Assembly: GCF_003611735.1 (NCBI RefSeq)
Contig: NZ_RAWG01000050.1
Coordinates: 1-42,539, forward strand
Direction: 5' to 3'
Source: Corallococcus sicarius
GTDB lineage: Bacteria > Myxococcota > Myxococcia > Myxococcales > Myxococcaceae
Length of the DNA stretch: 42,539 nt
Numbering within the stretch: position 1 is the first letter of the stretch; each line of letters starts with the position of its first letter. Below the pieces are notes generated by a model. The model was given only the letters and a program-made list of their open reading frames with translations, did no database searches and was not told where the DNA came from. Below are positions 1-7,195 of the stretch, piece after piece. The translations under genes and the position numbers were made by a program.

Positions 1-14
1 GCGCTCGCTGTCAA
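1..14 (-). promoter_or_regulatory. Partial sigma70-type promoter (-35 box), most proximal of a leftward ladder
   Basis: A perfect TTGACA reads leftward at 9-14; its -10 box would lie beyond the window edge. It is the fourth TTGAC box in the same orientation within 390 bases, after 132-137, 239-244 and 385-390. The box is also one arm of an exact inverted repeat, GTCAAC at 10-15 and GTTGAC at 22-27. It is called a promoter mainly by analogy with the two clearer upstream copies. Confidence 0.4.
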
Positions 15-109
15 CTCGCTTGTTGACTGCCCTATTTTCTTGTCGACGCTACACCTCATCCAGAAGTACCTTCCGCGCCAGTGCGCGGGCTTCCGGGTGA
101 GGGGCGCGG

Positions 110-137
110 CTTCTACCACCGCGCACTCCAGAGTCAA
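110..137 (-). promoter_or_regulatory. Leftward promoter with GC-rich discriminator
   Basis: On the minus strand, TTGACT at 132-137 is followed by GTAGAA (111-116, spacer 15) or TAGAAG (110-115, spacer 16). Immediately downstream is an all-G/C stretch. The 15-mer from the -10 box into this stretch (101-115) is identical to the one at 206-220 in the next promoter upstream. A GC-rich discriminator after the -10 box is typical of stable-RNA promoters under stringent control. The spacer is short of the ideal 17, so this copy may be weaker. Confidence 0.5.
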
Positions 138-215
138 CCCTTTCGGCTCGACTCGCTCGACTCCTTGTTACGTCCGACTTTCGCGCTGGCTGCTCGCTTT
201 CGTCGGGGGCGCGGC

Positions 216-244
216 TTCTAACTTCCTGCCGCGTCTCCTGTCAA
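216..244 (-). promoter_or_regulatory. Strong leftward sigma70-type promoter, rRNA-like
   Basis: This is the clearest promoter of the ladder: TTGACA at 239-244, a 17-base spacer, TTAGAA at 216-221, then the GC-rich discriminator at 206-215. Transcription should start near 209 and run left out of the window. A consensus -35 box is unusual in this GC-rich DNA. No reading frame lies downstream inside the window, so the target is probably an RNA operon beyond the left edge (inference). Confidence 0.65.
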
Positions 245-362
245 CCACCGCTCTGCGACCTCTGATTCCCCACCGCAACCGCTTCAGCTCCGCCTCCCAC
301 GAGGCGGCAACCCGCTCCAACCCCTTCAACGCCCGCTGATCAACTGCCCTGCTGCGGTAACC

Positions 363-390
363 ATCTAAGAAGTGAACCGGAGATTGTCAA
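363..390 (-). promoter_or_regulatory. Leftward sigma70-type promoter, most distal of the ladder
   Basis: TTGACA at 385-390, a 16-base spacer and TTAGAT at 363-368 on the minus strand. Its discriminator is less GC-rich than in the two nearer copies, and it lacks the shared 15-mer. It lies 146 bases upstream of the next -35 box. It may be a constitutive or differently regulated start feeding the same operon. Confidence 0.5.
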
Positions 391-669
391 CTTCTCGTCA
401 CCGGCTGAACCAGGCCTCGTTCTCGCGGGATTTCTTCCCCGGGGTCCGCTGCCGTGTTCGCTCCAAGTGGCCTCGTAAAACTGCCGTCCTGGATCACTTC
501 TTCCCGCGTCGTTCAAGTGCCACCGGAGTGGCGCCTGCGTGTCGCCGCGAGGTGTGCGGCTTATCCAACAGACGACCGGGCAGCGCAAGAAGTTTGATGC
601 AGGCTGCCGGCGCATCGCGACGTGGTGGAGGGAAAACGCGGAGCCCGCTCCACCGATTCCCGCAGGACC
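391..669. other. Non-coding stretch between gmk and the promoter ladder
   Basis: No recognisable gene. The short open frames here show no family resemblance, no ribosome-binding site and no preferred strand. It begins just past the gmk stop and may hold the gmk transcript end plus upstream activating sequence for the leftward promoters. No tRNA, repeat or operator was recognised apart from the hairpin at 624-654. Confidence 0.5.
624..654 (-). terminator. Possible gmk transcript-end hairpin
   Basis: GGTGGAG (624-630) pairs with CTCCACC (648-654), giving a 7-bp stem with a 17-base loop, 15 bases past the gmk stop. The loop can form a smaller GC hairpin followed by GTTTT on the minus strand. 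There is no proper T tract after the outer stem, so this is a weak candidate. Confidence 0.3.
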
Positions 670-1293
670 TCAGCTCCCGAGCTTGAGCTTGGACAGGTCC
701 ACCCGTCCCCTGCGGCACTGCTCCGCGACCACCACCGAGCGCAGCTCATGATAGGCGCGCTCGAAATCATCGTTCACGACGATGTAGTCGTAGGACGCGA
801 TTCCCCGCTCGATCTCCGAGCGAGCGCCCAGCATGCGCCGACGGATGGTTTCGTCGGAGTCCGTCTGCCGATCCCGGAGGCGGCGCTCCAGTTCATCCAT
901 GGAGGGCGGCAGCACGAAGATGAGGACCGCGTCAGGGTGCTTGCGCTTGATGGCCTGTCCGCCCTGCACGTCGATGTCGAAGACGGCGGTGCCACGACGG
1001 CGCCGCGCTTCGTCCACCACGGACTGGGGGCTTCCGTAGAAGTGGCCGTGCACCTCGGCCCATTCCACGAACTCGCCCTGCTCGATCTTCTCCTGGAAGC
1101 TGGCCACCCCAACGAAGTGGTAGTCCACCCCTTCCTGCTCCTTGCCCCGGGGCCGGCGGGTGGTGACGCTCGTGGAGAAGATGCCGTCCGGCATCTCCTT
1201 CAGCAGGCGGTGCGCAAGGGTGGTCTTGCCCGCCCCTGAAGGAGCGGAGAGTACGAGCAGCAGGCCAGGCTGGAGTCCAGAGGGTTCGTTCAT
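670..1293 (-). CDS. gmk: Guanylate kinase
   Basis: Cytoplasmic enzyme that phosphorylates GMP to GDP with ATP. The 207-residue product has the family's usual length. It opens with the Walker A loop GAPSGAGKTT (about residues 17-26), followed by the conserved TTRRPRGKEQEGVDYHFV stretch that binds GMP. Its ATG overlaps the yicC stop by four bases (ATGA), so the two are translationally coupled. A yicC-gmk pair is common in bacteria and links nucleotide supply with RNA metabolism. No rpoZ follows; instead the downstream DNA becomes a non-coding promoter region. Confidence 0.95.
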   Translation of the reverse strand: MNEPSGLQPGLLLVLSAPSGAGKTTLAHRLLKEMPDGIFSTSVTTRRPRGKEQEGVDYHFVGVASFQEKIEQGEFVEWAEVHGHFYGSPQSVVDEARRRRGTAVFDIDVQGGQAIKRKHPDAVLIFVLPPSMDELERRLRDRQTDSDETIRRRMLGARSEIERGIASYDYIVVNDDFERAYHELRSVVVAEQCRRGRVDLSKLKLGS

Positions 1294-2168
1294 TCGACGT
1301 TCTGCACCTGTTCGCGGATGCGCTCGACTTCAGCCTTCATCGAGACCACACGCGAGGAAATCTCCGCGTGCTGACTCTTGGAGCCTGTCGTGTTCACCTC
1401 GCGGTGCATCTCCTGCACGAGGAAATCCATGCGCCGGCCCACGGGCTCGGGGCTCGCCATCAGCAACCGGAACTGGTCGAGGTGGGTCGCCAGCCGGGTC
1501 ACCTCTTCGGCAATGTCCGTTCGCTCAGCGAACAGGGCGACTTCCTGCGCCAGTCGCTGCGGGTCCACCGCGACGCCGCGCGCGAGTTCCGCCACACGCT
1601 CGGTGAGCCGCTGCTGGTAGTCATTCACCGCGCGAGGCGCGAGCCCGGCCACTTCCCGGCTCCACCCTTCGATGAGCTTCATCCGGGTGTCGAGGTCCGT
1701 GTGGATGGACTCACCCTCGGTGTTCCGCATCGTCTCCAGCGCGGAGAGGGCCTGCTGGAGCGCGGTCTGGGTGGCCTGGGTGGCGGACTCCACGTCCACC
1801 CCCTTCTCCTCCAGGCGGATGACTCCCGGCTGGTTGGCCACCTGGGACCAGGCCACCTCCGCGGACAGACCCAGGGCGGTGGCGACCTCCCGGAAGGCCC
1901 GGGCGTACTCGCGGGCGAGGGCCACATCCACCGTGGGAACATTGCCGGAGACGGTGGCGGCCTGGCGGCGCACCAGCACTTCCACCGAGCCTCGCGCGAG
2001 CCGGTCCTTCACCAGCTTCACGAGCGCGGGTTCCAGCGCGGACAGCTCGCGCGGCAGCCGGACCTTCACTTCACAGAACTTGTGGTTGAGCGAGCGCGCC
2101 TCCACGGAGACTTCCTCGTCTCCCACGCGGGCGCGTCCTGAACCAAATCCGGTCATGCTTTTGAGCAT
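1290..2168 (-). CDS. yicC: YicC family endoribonuclease
   Basis: A 292-residue protein with the family hallmark N-terminus MLKSMTGFGSG and the C-terminal block FLVQEMHREVNTTGSKS. YicC proteins are metal-dependent RNases; some act in small-RNA and mRNA decay. The ATG at 2168 has no Shine-Dalgarno sequence. A good promoter (TTGACC, 17, TAGCAC) ends only eight bases before the ATG, so the mRNA is probably leaderless or nearly so. It overlaps gmk by four bases and is divergent from the heptosyltransferase at 2250. Confidence 0.93.
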   Translation of the reverse strand: MLKSMTGFGSGRARVGDEEVSVEARSLNHKFCEVKVRLPRELSALEPALVKLVKDRLARGSVEVLVRRQAATVSGNVPTVDVALAREYARAFREVATALGLSAEVAWSQVANQPGVIRLEEKGVDVESATQATQTALQQALSALETMRNTEGESIHTDLDTRMKLIEGWSREVAGLAPRAVNDYQQRLTERVAELARGVAVDPQRLAQEVALFAERTDIAEEVTRLATHLDQFRLLMASPEPVGRRMDFLVQEMHREVNTTGSKSQHAEISSRVVSMKAEVERIREQVQNVE

Positions 2169-2176
2169 CGGGTCGG

Positions 2177-2205
2177 GTGCTAGGGGCTTTCCGTCCCGAG
2201 GTCAA
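2177..2205 (-). promoter_or_regulatory. yicC-gmk promoter, probably giving a leaderless mRNA
   Basis: Minus strand: TTGACC at 2200-2205, exactly 17 bases, TAGCAC at 2177-2182, then eight bases to the yicC ATG (2166-2168). Initiation six to eight bases past the -10 box would put the start within one or two bases of the ATG. The eight-base leader contains no Shine-Dalgarno match. Confidence 0.6.
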
Positions 2206-2214
2206 GCCACCGTC

Positions 2215-2241
2215 TTGCATCCATTCCAATTCTGGTAGGGT
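2215..2241 (+). promoter_or_regulatory. Putative promoter of the heptosyltransferase gene
   Basis: TTGCAT at 2215-2220 and an extended -10 element TGGTAGGGT (hexamer TAGGGT at 2236-2241) with a short 15-base spacer. Only eight bases separate the -10 box from the ATG at 2250, and no Shine-Dalgarno sequence is present. The layout mirrors the divergent yicC promoter, whose -35 box lies about ten bases away. Confidence 0.4.
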
Positions 2242-2249
2242 CCGCCACG

Positions 2250-3359
2250 ATGGCGTGGCACAAGCGGCTCGAAACGTGGGCGAAGCTGGCGCTGACGCTC
2301 CTGGCCTCAGTCCTCTTCTGGCGCCCTGGACGTCGTCGTCCGCTCGGAGCGCCCCTCCCCTCCCCTCGCAAGGTCCTGCTCGTGCGGCCGGACAACCGTG
2401 TGGGCGAAGCCCTGCTCACGACGCCCCTGTTGAGGACCCTCAAGGACCACGTCCACCCGCCTCCAGAGGTGCACGTGCTGGTGCATTCCAAGGTGGCCCG
2501 CGTCCTCCAGGGGCATCCCGAGATCGATGCCGTCGTGGCGTTCGACCGGAGATACCTGTGGCTGGGGCCCCTGGCGCCTGGGATCCGTGCGCTCCGGCGT
2601 GCCGGCTATGACACCGTGGTGGATTGCGCCAACTGGAGTGCTCCTTCGGTGACGAGTGCGCTGATTGCCCGGATGGCGGGTCCCAAGGCGGTCGTCATCG
2701 GGCCGGGCGTCTGGCCCGTGAACCTGCTGCAGTCAGTGTCGGTGCCCGCCCGCCTTGATACCCGGCGCGAAGCCGTGCAGCGAACGCACCTGCTCACGCC
2801 CCTGACGAATGGGGCTGTCGCGCAAGGGCTCTCCTTCCGGGAGCCGGTCGTCGGGATTGCGTTCCGCGGATATCTGGAGGCGTTCACAGGGTCGGGTTCG
2901 CGGCGCGCGGTCATCAACCCGGGGGGCCGGCTGGGCGAGCGTCGCATCCCGGCCGAGGCCTTCGCGGCCGCTGCGCGGGAGTTGCTCTCGCTGGGCTATG
3001 CGCCCGTCGTCACATGGGGCCCGGGTGAAGAGCCCCTGGCGCAGGCAGTGCTCGCGGGTGCACCGGGGGCGGAGCTTGCCCCGGCCACGAGCATCGACGA
3101 GCTCGCGGCACTCATGCGGACCGCCGGGCTCACCGTCTGCAACAACACCGGGCCCATGCACCTGTCCGTCGCCGTTGGAGCGCCCACCCTGGCGTTCTTC
3201 CTGCGCATGGACATGGAGCGCTGGGGCCATGCGGTCGCGCCCCATCGAATGGTGGACCTGACGCCCCTGGTGGATGGGGCCTCCGGCGTGAGGCTGGAAC
3301 ACCGCGTGGCCGAGGAGGTCCGGTCGTTCGTCGCGGAGCGTGGCTCGCTCACGGGGTGA
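2250..3359 (+). CDS. Glycosyltransferase family 9 (LPS heptosyltransferase)
   Basis: A 369-residue cytoplasmic/peripheral GT-B enzyme of the ADP-heptose:LPS heptosyltransferase family, which adds heptose to the growing inner core. Signs are the N-terminal stretch KVLLVRPDNRVGEALLTTPL (about residues 46-65) and the C-terminal NNTGPMHLSVAVGAPTLAFF block, the typical donor-binding region of GT9. It runs opposite to the heptose-supply genes rfaE1/rfaE2 that follow, and its last 11 bases overlap the convergent Trm112 gene. Which heptose or acceptor is used cannot be read from sequence, so no waaC/waaF symbol is given. Confidence 0.88.
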   Translation: MAWHKRLETWAKLALTLLASVLFWRPGRRRPLGAPLPSPRKVLLVRPDNRVGEALLTTPLLRTLKDHVHPPPEVHVLVHSKVARVLQGHPEIDAVVAFDRRYLWLGPLAPGIRALRRAGYDTVVDCANWSAPSVTSALIARMAGPKAVVIGPGVWPVNLLQSVSVPARLDTRREAVQRTHLLTPLTNGAVAQGLSFREPVVGIAFRGYLEAFTGSGSRRAVINPGGRLGERRIPAEAFAAAARELLSLGYAPVVTWGPGEEPLAQAVLAGAPGAELAPATSIDELAALMRTAGLTVCNNTGPMHLSVAVGAPTLAFFLRMDMERWGHAVAPHRMVDLTPLVDGASGVRLEHRVAEEVRSFVAERGSLTG

Positions 3360-3525
3360 GCGGGCGCTCTCGTTCGGGCACCATCTGCGGGATGTCCTGC
3401 TCCACGGGCCAGGCTCGCAGGCAGTGGGGGCAGTGGACTTCGGGTGGGGGGCCCTCGTGCGCTTCGAGGGGGCCCTTGCAGTAGGGACACCCCAGGATGG
3501 CTTGCAGCACGGGGTCCAGGCCCAT
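3349..3525 (-). CDS. Trm112-family small zinc protein
   Basis: A 58-residue protein with two CPxC knuckles (CPYC at about 13-16, CPHC at about 32-35) and the family ending DIPQMVPER. Trm112/YcaR-like proteins are small zinc proteins; in eukaryotes Trm112 activates methyltransferases, while the bacterial role is poorly defined. The E. coli homologue YcaR sits just after lpxK, and here the gene closes an lpxK-rfaE operon, so the neighbourhood is conserved. The ATG lies two bases after the rfaE2 stop. The 3' end overlaps the convergent heptosyltransferase by 11 bases, leaving no room for a terminator. Confidence 0.85.
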   Translation of the reverse strand: MGLDPVLQAILGCPYCKGPLEAHEGPPPEVHCPHCLRAWPVEQDIPQMVPERERPLTP

Positions 3526-3527
3526 GG

Positions 3528-4016
3528 CTACTTCGTGCCTTCGCGCCCGAGCCTGCGTGCCAGCTCCGTGGTGCTGTGGTCCTTCGGGTCTCCCGCCACC
3601 GCGGTCCTGCCTCCGTAGGCCCGGACCTCGTCCCCCTCTGGAATGGAGTCCGGCGTGTAGTCCGTCCCCTTCACGTGCACGTCTGGCTTGAGCGCGCGGA
3701 TGATGGCTCGCACGTTCGCTTCGTCGAAGACGACAACCCGGTCGGTGCACGCCAGCGCCGCCACCAGTTCCGCGCGCTCCGCCTCCGGGATGTGGGGGCG
3801 TCCCGGCCCCTTGTAGGCCCTGGTGGAGGCATCCGAGTTCACCGCCACCACCAGGATGTCCGCGAGGGCCTTCGCGCCTTCCAGGTACCGGACGTGGCCG
3901 ACGTGCAGCAGGTCGAAGACTCCGTTGGCCAGCGCCACCGTGCGGCCCTGCTCGCGCCAACGTTCCCGCTCCTCCGCGATGGCGGCGAGGGGGCGAAGCT
4001 TGTCCAGGGTGTTCAT
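3528..4016 (-). CDS. rfaE2: D-glycero-beta-D-manno-heptose 1-phosphate adenylyltransferase
   Basis: Transfers AMP from ATP to heptose-1-phosphate to make ADP-heptose, the donor for the LPS inner core. The 162-residue protein has the cytidylyltransferase-type signature NGVFDLLHVGHVRYL (about 31-45) with the HxGH motif at 38-41, and KGTDYTPDSIPEG near the C-terminus. It equals the C-terminal half of E. coli HldE; here it is a separate gene overlapping rfaE1 by four bases (ATGA). The ATG at 4016 is chosen over upstream codons because upstream sequence is out of family and lies in rfaE1. Confidence 0.92.
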   Translation of the reverse strand: MNTLDKLRPLAAIAEERERWREQGRTVALANGVFDLLHVGHVRYLEGAKALADILVVAVNSDASTRAYKGPGRPHIPEAERAELVAALACTDRVVVFDEANVRAIIRALKPDVHVKGTDYTPDSIPEGDEVRAYGGRTAVAGDPKDHSTTELARRLGREGTK

Positions 4017-5044
4017 CGCTGGCTCCGCAACTCTCCGAGGAGTTCTTCCCTGGAGACCGTCGCCGTGCCGGGCTTCTGCACGACCAGGGCTCCTGCCACG
4101 TTCGCCAGCCGCGCCGCTTCCGCGAAGGTCGCTCCGGCCGCGAGCGACAGGGCGAGGCTCGCGATGACCGTGTCGCCGGCGCCCGTCACGTCCACCGCCG
4201 ACTTCGCTCCGTGCACGGGAATCAGGTCCACTCCGCCCTTCGCATCGAAGAGCGCCATGCCGTGCCTCCCTCGCGTCACCAGCAGGGCCTGGCACTCCAG
4301 CTTGCGCACCGCCGCGTGTCCCGCTTCCAGCAGGTCCTCCTTCGTGCGCACCGGACGGCCCGTGAGTGCTTCCAGCTCCGGCTCGTTGGGCTTGCACACC
4401 GTGAGGCCTACGAAGGAGGCGAGCGCGTAGCGGCTGTCCACGCAGACAGGCAGTCCGCTCCGGGCGAGCTTCCGCAGCACCTCGCGGACCTCGTCGCTGA
4501 CCACGCCAGCGCCGTAGTCGGAGACGACCACCGCGTCCGCGTCCTTCGCCGCGGCTTCCACCTGACGGGCAATCGCCTTGCGCATCCGGGGCGGCAGGGC
4601 GCCTCGCTGCCCCCGGTCCACCCGGAGCATCTGCTGCCTCGTGGTGCTCACGCCACCCGCGAGGATGCGGGTCTTCGTCTCCGTCTCGATGGTCCGGCTG
4701 CTGACCGCGTGCAGCCGGATGCCCGCGGCGTCGAAGAGCTTGCGCAGCGACCTGCCCATCGGGTCCACGCCCAGTGCGCCCACCGCCGTCACCTGGCCGG
4801 ACAGCGTGCGGACATTGGCCGCCACGTTGGCGCCGCCGCCGAGCTTCACTTCCGAGGACTCGTAACGAACGATGAGCACCGGGGCCTCGCGGCTCACCCG
4901 GTCCGTCTGCCCGTAGAGATAGTGGTCGGCGACCAGGTCTCCCACCAGCAACACCCGGCGGCGCGCGAAGGCGAGGGGCAGACGCGAGGATGGAGCTGTC
5001 GGACGTGAGGACGAGACCGCGGCCATGGGCGCGCTTTGTCCCAC
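4013..5044 (-). CDS. rfaE1: D-glycero-beta-D-manno-heptose-7-phosphate kinase
   Basis: PfkB-type sugar kinase that phosphorylates heptose-7-phosphate at C1 in ADP-heptose synthesis, equal to the N-terminal half of HldE. The KLGGGANVAANV motif and the catalytic DVTGAGDTVIASLAL loop near the C-terminus are intact. The open frame begins at a GTG (5042-5044) close behind GGAGGG; an ATG six codons later (5026) is also possible. About 25 N-terminal residues before RRVLLVGDLVADHYL look disordered. It follows lpxK by 13 bases. Confidence 0.92.
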   Translation of the reverse strand: MGQSAPMAAVSSSRPTAPSSRLPLAFARRRVLLVGDLVADHYLYGQTDRVSREAPVLIVRYESSEVKLGGGANVAANVRTLSGQVTAVGALGVDPMGRSLRKLFDAAGIRLHAVSSRTIETETKTRILAGGVSTTRQQMLRVDRGQRGALPPRMRKAIARQVEAAAKDADAVVVSDYGAGVVSDEVREVLRKLARSGLPVCVDSRYALASFVGLTVCKPNEPELEALTGRPVRTKEDLLEAGHAAVRKLECQALLVTRGRHGMALFDAKGGVDLIPVHGAKSAVDVTGAGDTVIASLALSLAAGATFAEAARLANVAGALVVQKPGTATVSREELLGELRSQR

Positions 5045-5057
5045 AGCCCTCCGACCC

Positions 5058-6167
5058 TCACAAGTCGCGCGTCTGTGGCCTCAGCCCTAGGGCCCGCCGC
5101 AGATGGGACTCGCCCTCGAGGACCTGCACGCCCAGGCGCACCACCCAGGCCTCGAACCCCGGTGGCAGCCGCACCGCGTCCTTCTCCGTCGTCACCACGA
5201 GCGTGCCCTGCTGCCGCGCCCGGGCTTCGACCCCGCGCAGTTCGTCCGCGGTGAAGCGGTGGTGATCCGGGAAGAGGGCGGCATCCCGTACCTCCGCACC
5301 CAAGGCCGTGAGCGTTTTCAGGAAGCCTCCGGGCCGGGCCAGCCCCGCGAGCGCGAGCACCGGCCTTCCCGTGAGCGCGTTCGTCGCGTGCTCGGTGCCC
5401 GAGGGATCCCACCAGCCCGTGGGCCCGTAGCGCGTCCGGATCCGGGGCGCTGTCACGGCTTCGAGCCAGGGAATGGGGACCGCGGGTTCTTGCGACACGG
5501 GGGCCGCTCTCAGCCAGAGGAGCGTGGCCCGGCGCAGGGCCGAGGGTGGTTCCCGCAGGGGCCCCCTTGGGAGCAGGTGGCCGTTGCCCAGGCCTACGGA
5601 TTCGTCCACGACGACGAGGTCCTCGTCCCGATGGAGACGGCGGTGCTGGAAGCCGTCGTCCAGCAGGACCGTGTCCAGACCGAAGTCGTCCCTTGCCCTG
5701 CGTGCCGCCGCGACCCGATCCGCTCCCACGAAGAGGCGGGCCTTGGGACACCTTCGCGCTAGCAACAGGGGCTCGTCTCCGGCCTCCTCCACCGAGGGGG
5801 GAGGTTCGGCTCCCGTGAAGGTCAGCGGCTCCCGGGATTCGCGCCCGTAGCCTCTCGTGAGGATGCCGACCTTGCGACCTTCGCGGAGCAGCAGCTCGGC
5901 CAGGTGCAGCACCGCGGGCGTCTTGCCCGTGCCCCCCACGTTGACGTTGCCGACCGACACAACCCTCAGTCCTTCGACATGTTCGGCTTGCAGCAGGCCG
6001 CTGTCGTAGAGCGCGCCTCTCAGGCGGACTGCTCCGCTGTACGTCCAGGAGAGGAGCACGAGGGGGGACAGGAAGGCGCGACGGGCCCATGGCTCGGGGG
6101 CCGGGGGGTAGAAGACGCGCTCCAGGGCCGTGGGGGCGCTGTGTTCCGGGCCCTGCGTGGCGGTCAT
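5058..6167 (-). CDS. lpxK: Tetraacyldisaccharide 4'-kinase
   Basis: Inner-membrane kinase that phosphorylates the 4' position of the lipid A disaccharide. The 369-residue product has a hydrophobic N-terminal segment (about 31-47) and the LpxK Walker A SVGNVNVGGTGKTP (about 71-84), followed by LTRGYGRES and LLDDGFQHRRLHRDEDLVVVD. The ATG at 6167 overlaps the stop of the preceding glycosyltransferase by four bases. Upstream codons in the same frame lie inside that gene and are not used. It catalyses the step after LpxB and before WaaA, both encoded nearby. Confidence 0.95.
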   Translation of the reverse strand: MTATQGPEHSAPTALERVFYPPAPEPWARRAFLSPLVLLSWTYSGAVRLRGALYDSGLLQAEHVEGLRVVSVGNVNVGGTGKTPAVLHLAELLLREGRKVGILTRGYGRESREPLTFTGAEPPPSVEEAGDEPLLLARRCPKARLFVGADRVAAARRARDDFGLDTVLLDDGFQHRRLHRDEDLVVVDESVGLGNGHLLPRGPLREPPSALRRATLLWLRAAPVSQEPAVPIPWLEAVTAPRIRTRYGPTGWWDPSGTEHATNALTGRPVLALAGLARPGGFLKTLTALGAEVRDAALFPDHHRFTADELRGVEARARQQGTLVVTTEKDAVRLPPGFEAWVVRLGVQVLEGESHLRRALGLRPQTRDL

Positions 6168-7195
6168 CGCCGGGCCTCCGCCGCCTGCTGGTAGAGGTCC
6201 AGGACGCTGGTGGCGATGAGGGTGTTCGTCGGGTGCTCGGTCGTGGCCCGGGCTCCTGACAAGGCGGCGGCCACCACTGCGTCCACCGTGGGCGCTTCCA
6301 CCTTCGCATCCGCGAGGTCCGGGAGCGCTCCTTCGTTCACTGCCACCACGCGGACTCCACAGGCCCTCGCTTGCGCCGCGGCCCTTGCGCTCCAGTCGTT
6401 CCCGAGGCCGAGGATCCAGACCTCGTCCAGGGCCTGCAGCCAGTTCGCGAAGGCCGGGCCCTGCTGGTAGCCCGCGAACGTCACCTGCCCCGTGAGGCGT
6501 CGCTCCGTCACCAGCGTCCGGGTTGCGTCGAGCAGCGCTCCGTCCCCCACCAGTACAAGGCGGGCTTCCGGGCGGTGTCGCGTCAACGTGGCGAAGGCTT
6601 CGACTCCGAGCGCGTGACGCCGGCTCTCCTGGAACGTGGAGATCATTCCCACGAGGTACGTGTCCCCGAGGCCCAGGTCTCGACGCAGCGTCTGTCGGTC
6701 CTTCGTCGGCTCGAACATCGGATCCACCAGCGCGGGGAGTACCTGGACGGGGCGGTGTCGGCCTTCGAGCCTGGCTCGCAGATGGCTCGCGGGCACCGTG
6801 TAGCCGGCGGCCTCGGGCAGGGAGGCTCGCAGGGAACGGGGCGCGTGGATGGAGCGGATCCGCACCGCGCCTTTCGGCGTTCCCCATCTGGCCAGGAGAT
6901 GGTCGTGGGTGAAGTGGGCGTGCAGCACGTCCACCTTTCGCTGGCGGAGTGCTCGCAGGTCGCTCCACAGCTCCCAGGGCGGCGACTTCACGGACAATGC
7001 GAGGCCTCCCTCGTCCAGGAGGCCCAGGGCCTGGAAGCGCGGGACGGCGGGCTCCTCCGCGGCGATGTCCCGGCGCTTGCGGTCCACCGCGACCGTCACC
7101 TCGTGGCCCAGGGCTCGCTGTGCCTGAGCCAGCAGCGCGACGTTCTCCGCCGGGCCGCTCCAGAACGGACTCGCCAGCAGGTGCAGGATGCGCAT
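6164..7195 (-). CDS. GT4-like glycosyltransferase with altered EX7E motif
   Basis: A 343-residue GT-B fold protein (start MRILHLLASPFWSGPAENVALLAQ, donor-domain stretch RLVLVGDGALLDATR). It is probably an LPS core or O-chain sugar transferase acting at the inner face of the inner membrane. The usual GT4 motif E-x7-E is replaced by D-x7-Q within GNDWSARAAAQARACG; the neighbouring paralogue keeps both glutamates. It therefore may use another nucleotide site or have lost catalysis. Its ATG overlaps the upstream gene's stop by one base (TGATG). Confidence 0.8.
   Translation of the reverse strand: MRILHLLASPFWSGPAENVALLAQAQRALGHEVTVAVDRKRRDIAAEEPAVPRFQALGLLDEGGLALSVKSPPWELWSDLRALRQRKVDVLHAHFTHDHLLARWGTPKGAVRIRSIHAPRSLRASLPEAAGYTVPASHLRARLEGRHRPVQVLPALVDPMFEPTKDRQTLRRDLGLGDTYLVGMISTFQESRRHALGVEAFATLTRHRPEARLVLVGDGALLDATRTLVTERRLTGQVTFAGYQQGPAFANWLQALDEVWILGLGNDWSARAAAQARACGVRVVAVNEGALPDLADAKVEAPTVDAVVAAALSGARATTEHPTNTLIATSVLDLYQQAAEARR

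Noticed and set aside
40-686. Short open frames in the left non-coding region
   Set aside because: No family match, no ribosome-binding site and Ser/Arg/Thr-rich composition, overlapping clear promoter sequences.
4290-4305. Sigma54-like TGGCAC...TTGC on the plus strand
   Set aside because: The spacing between GG and GC is 11 rather than 10 bases, and it lies inside rfaE1 antisense to the gene.
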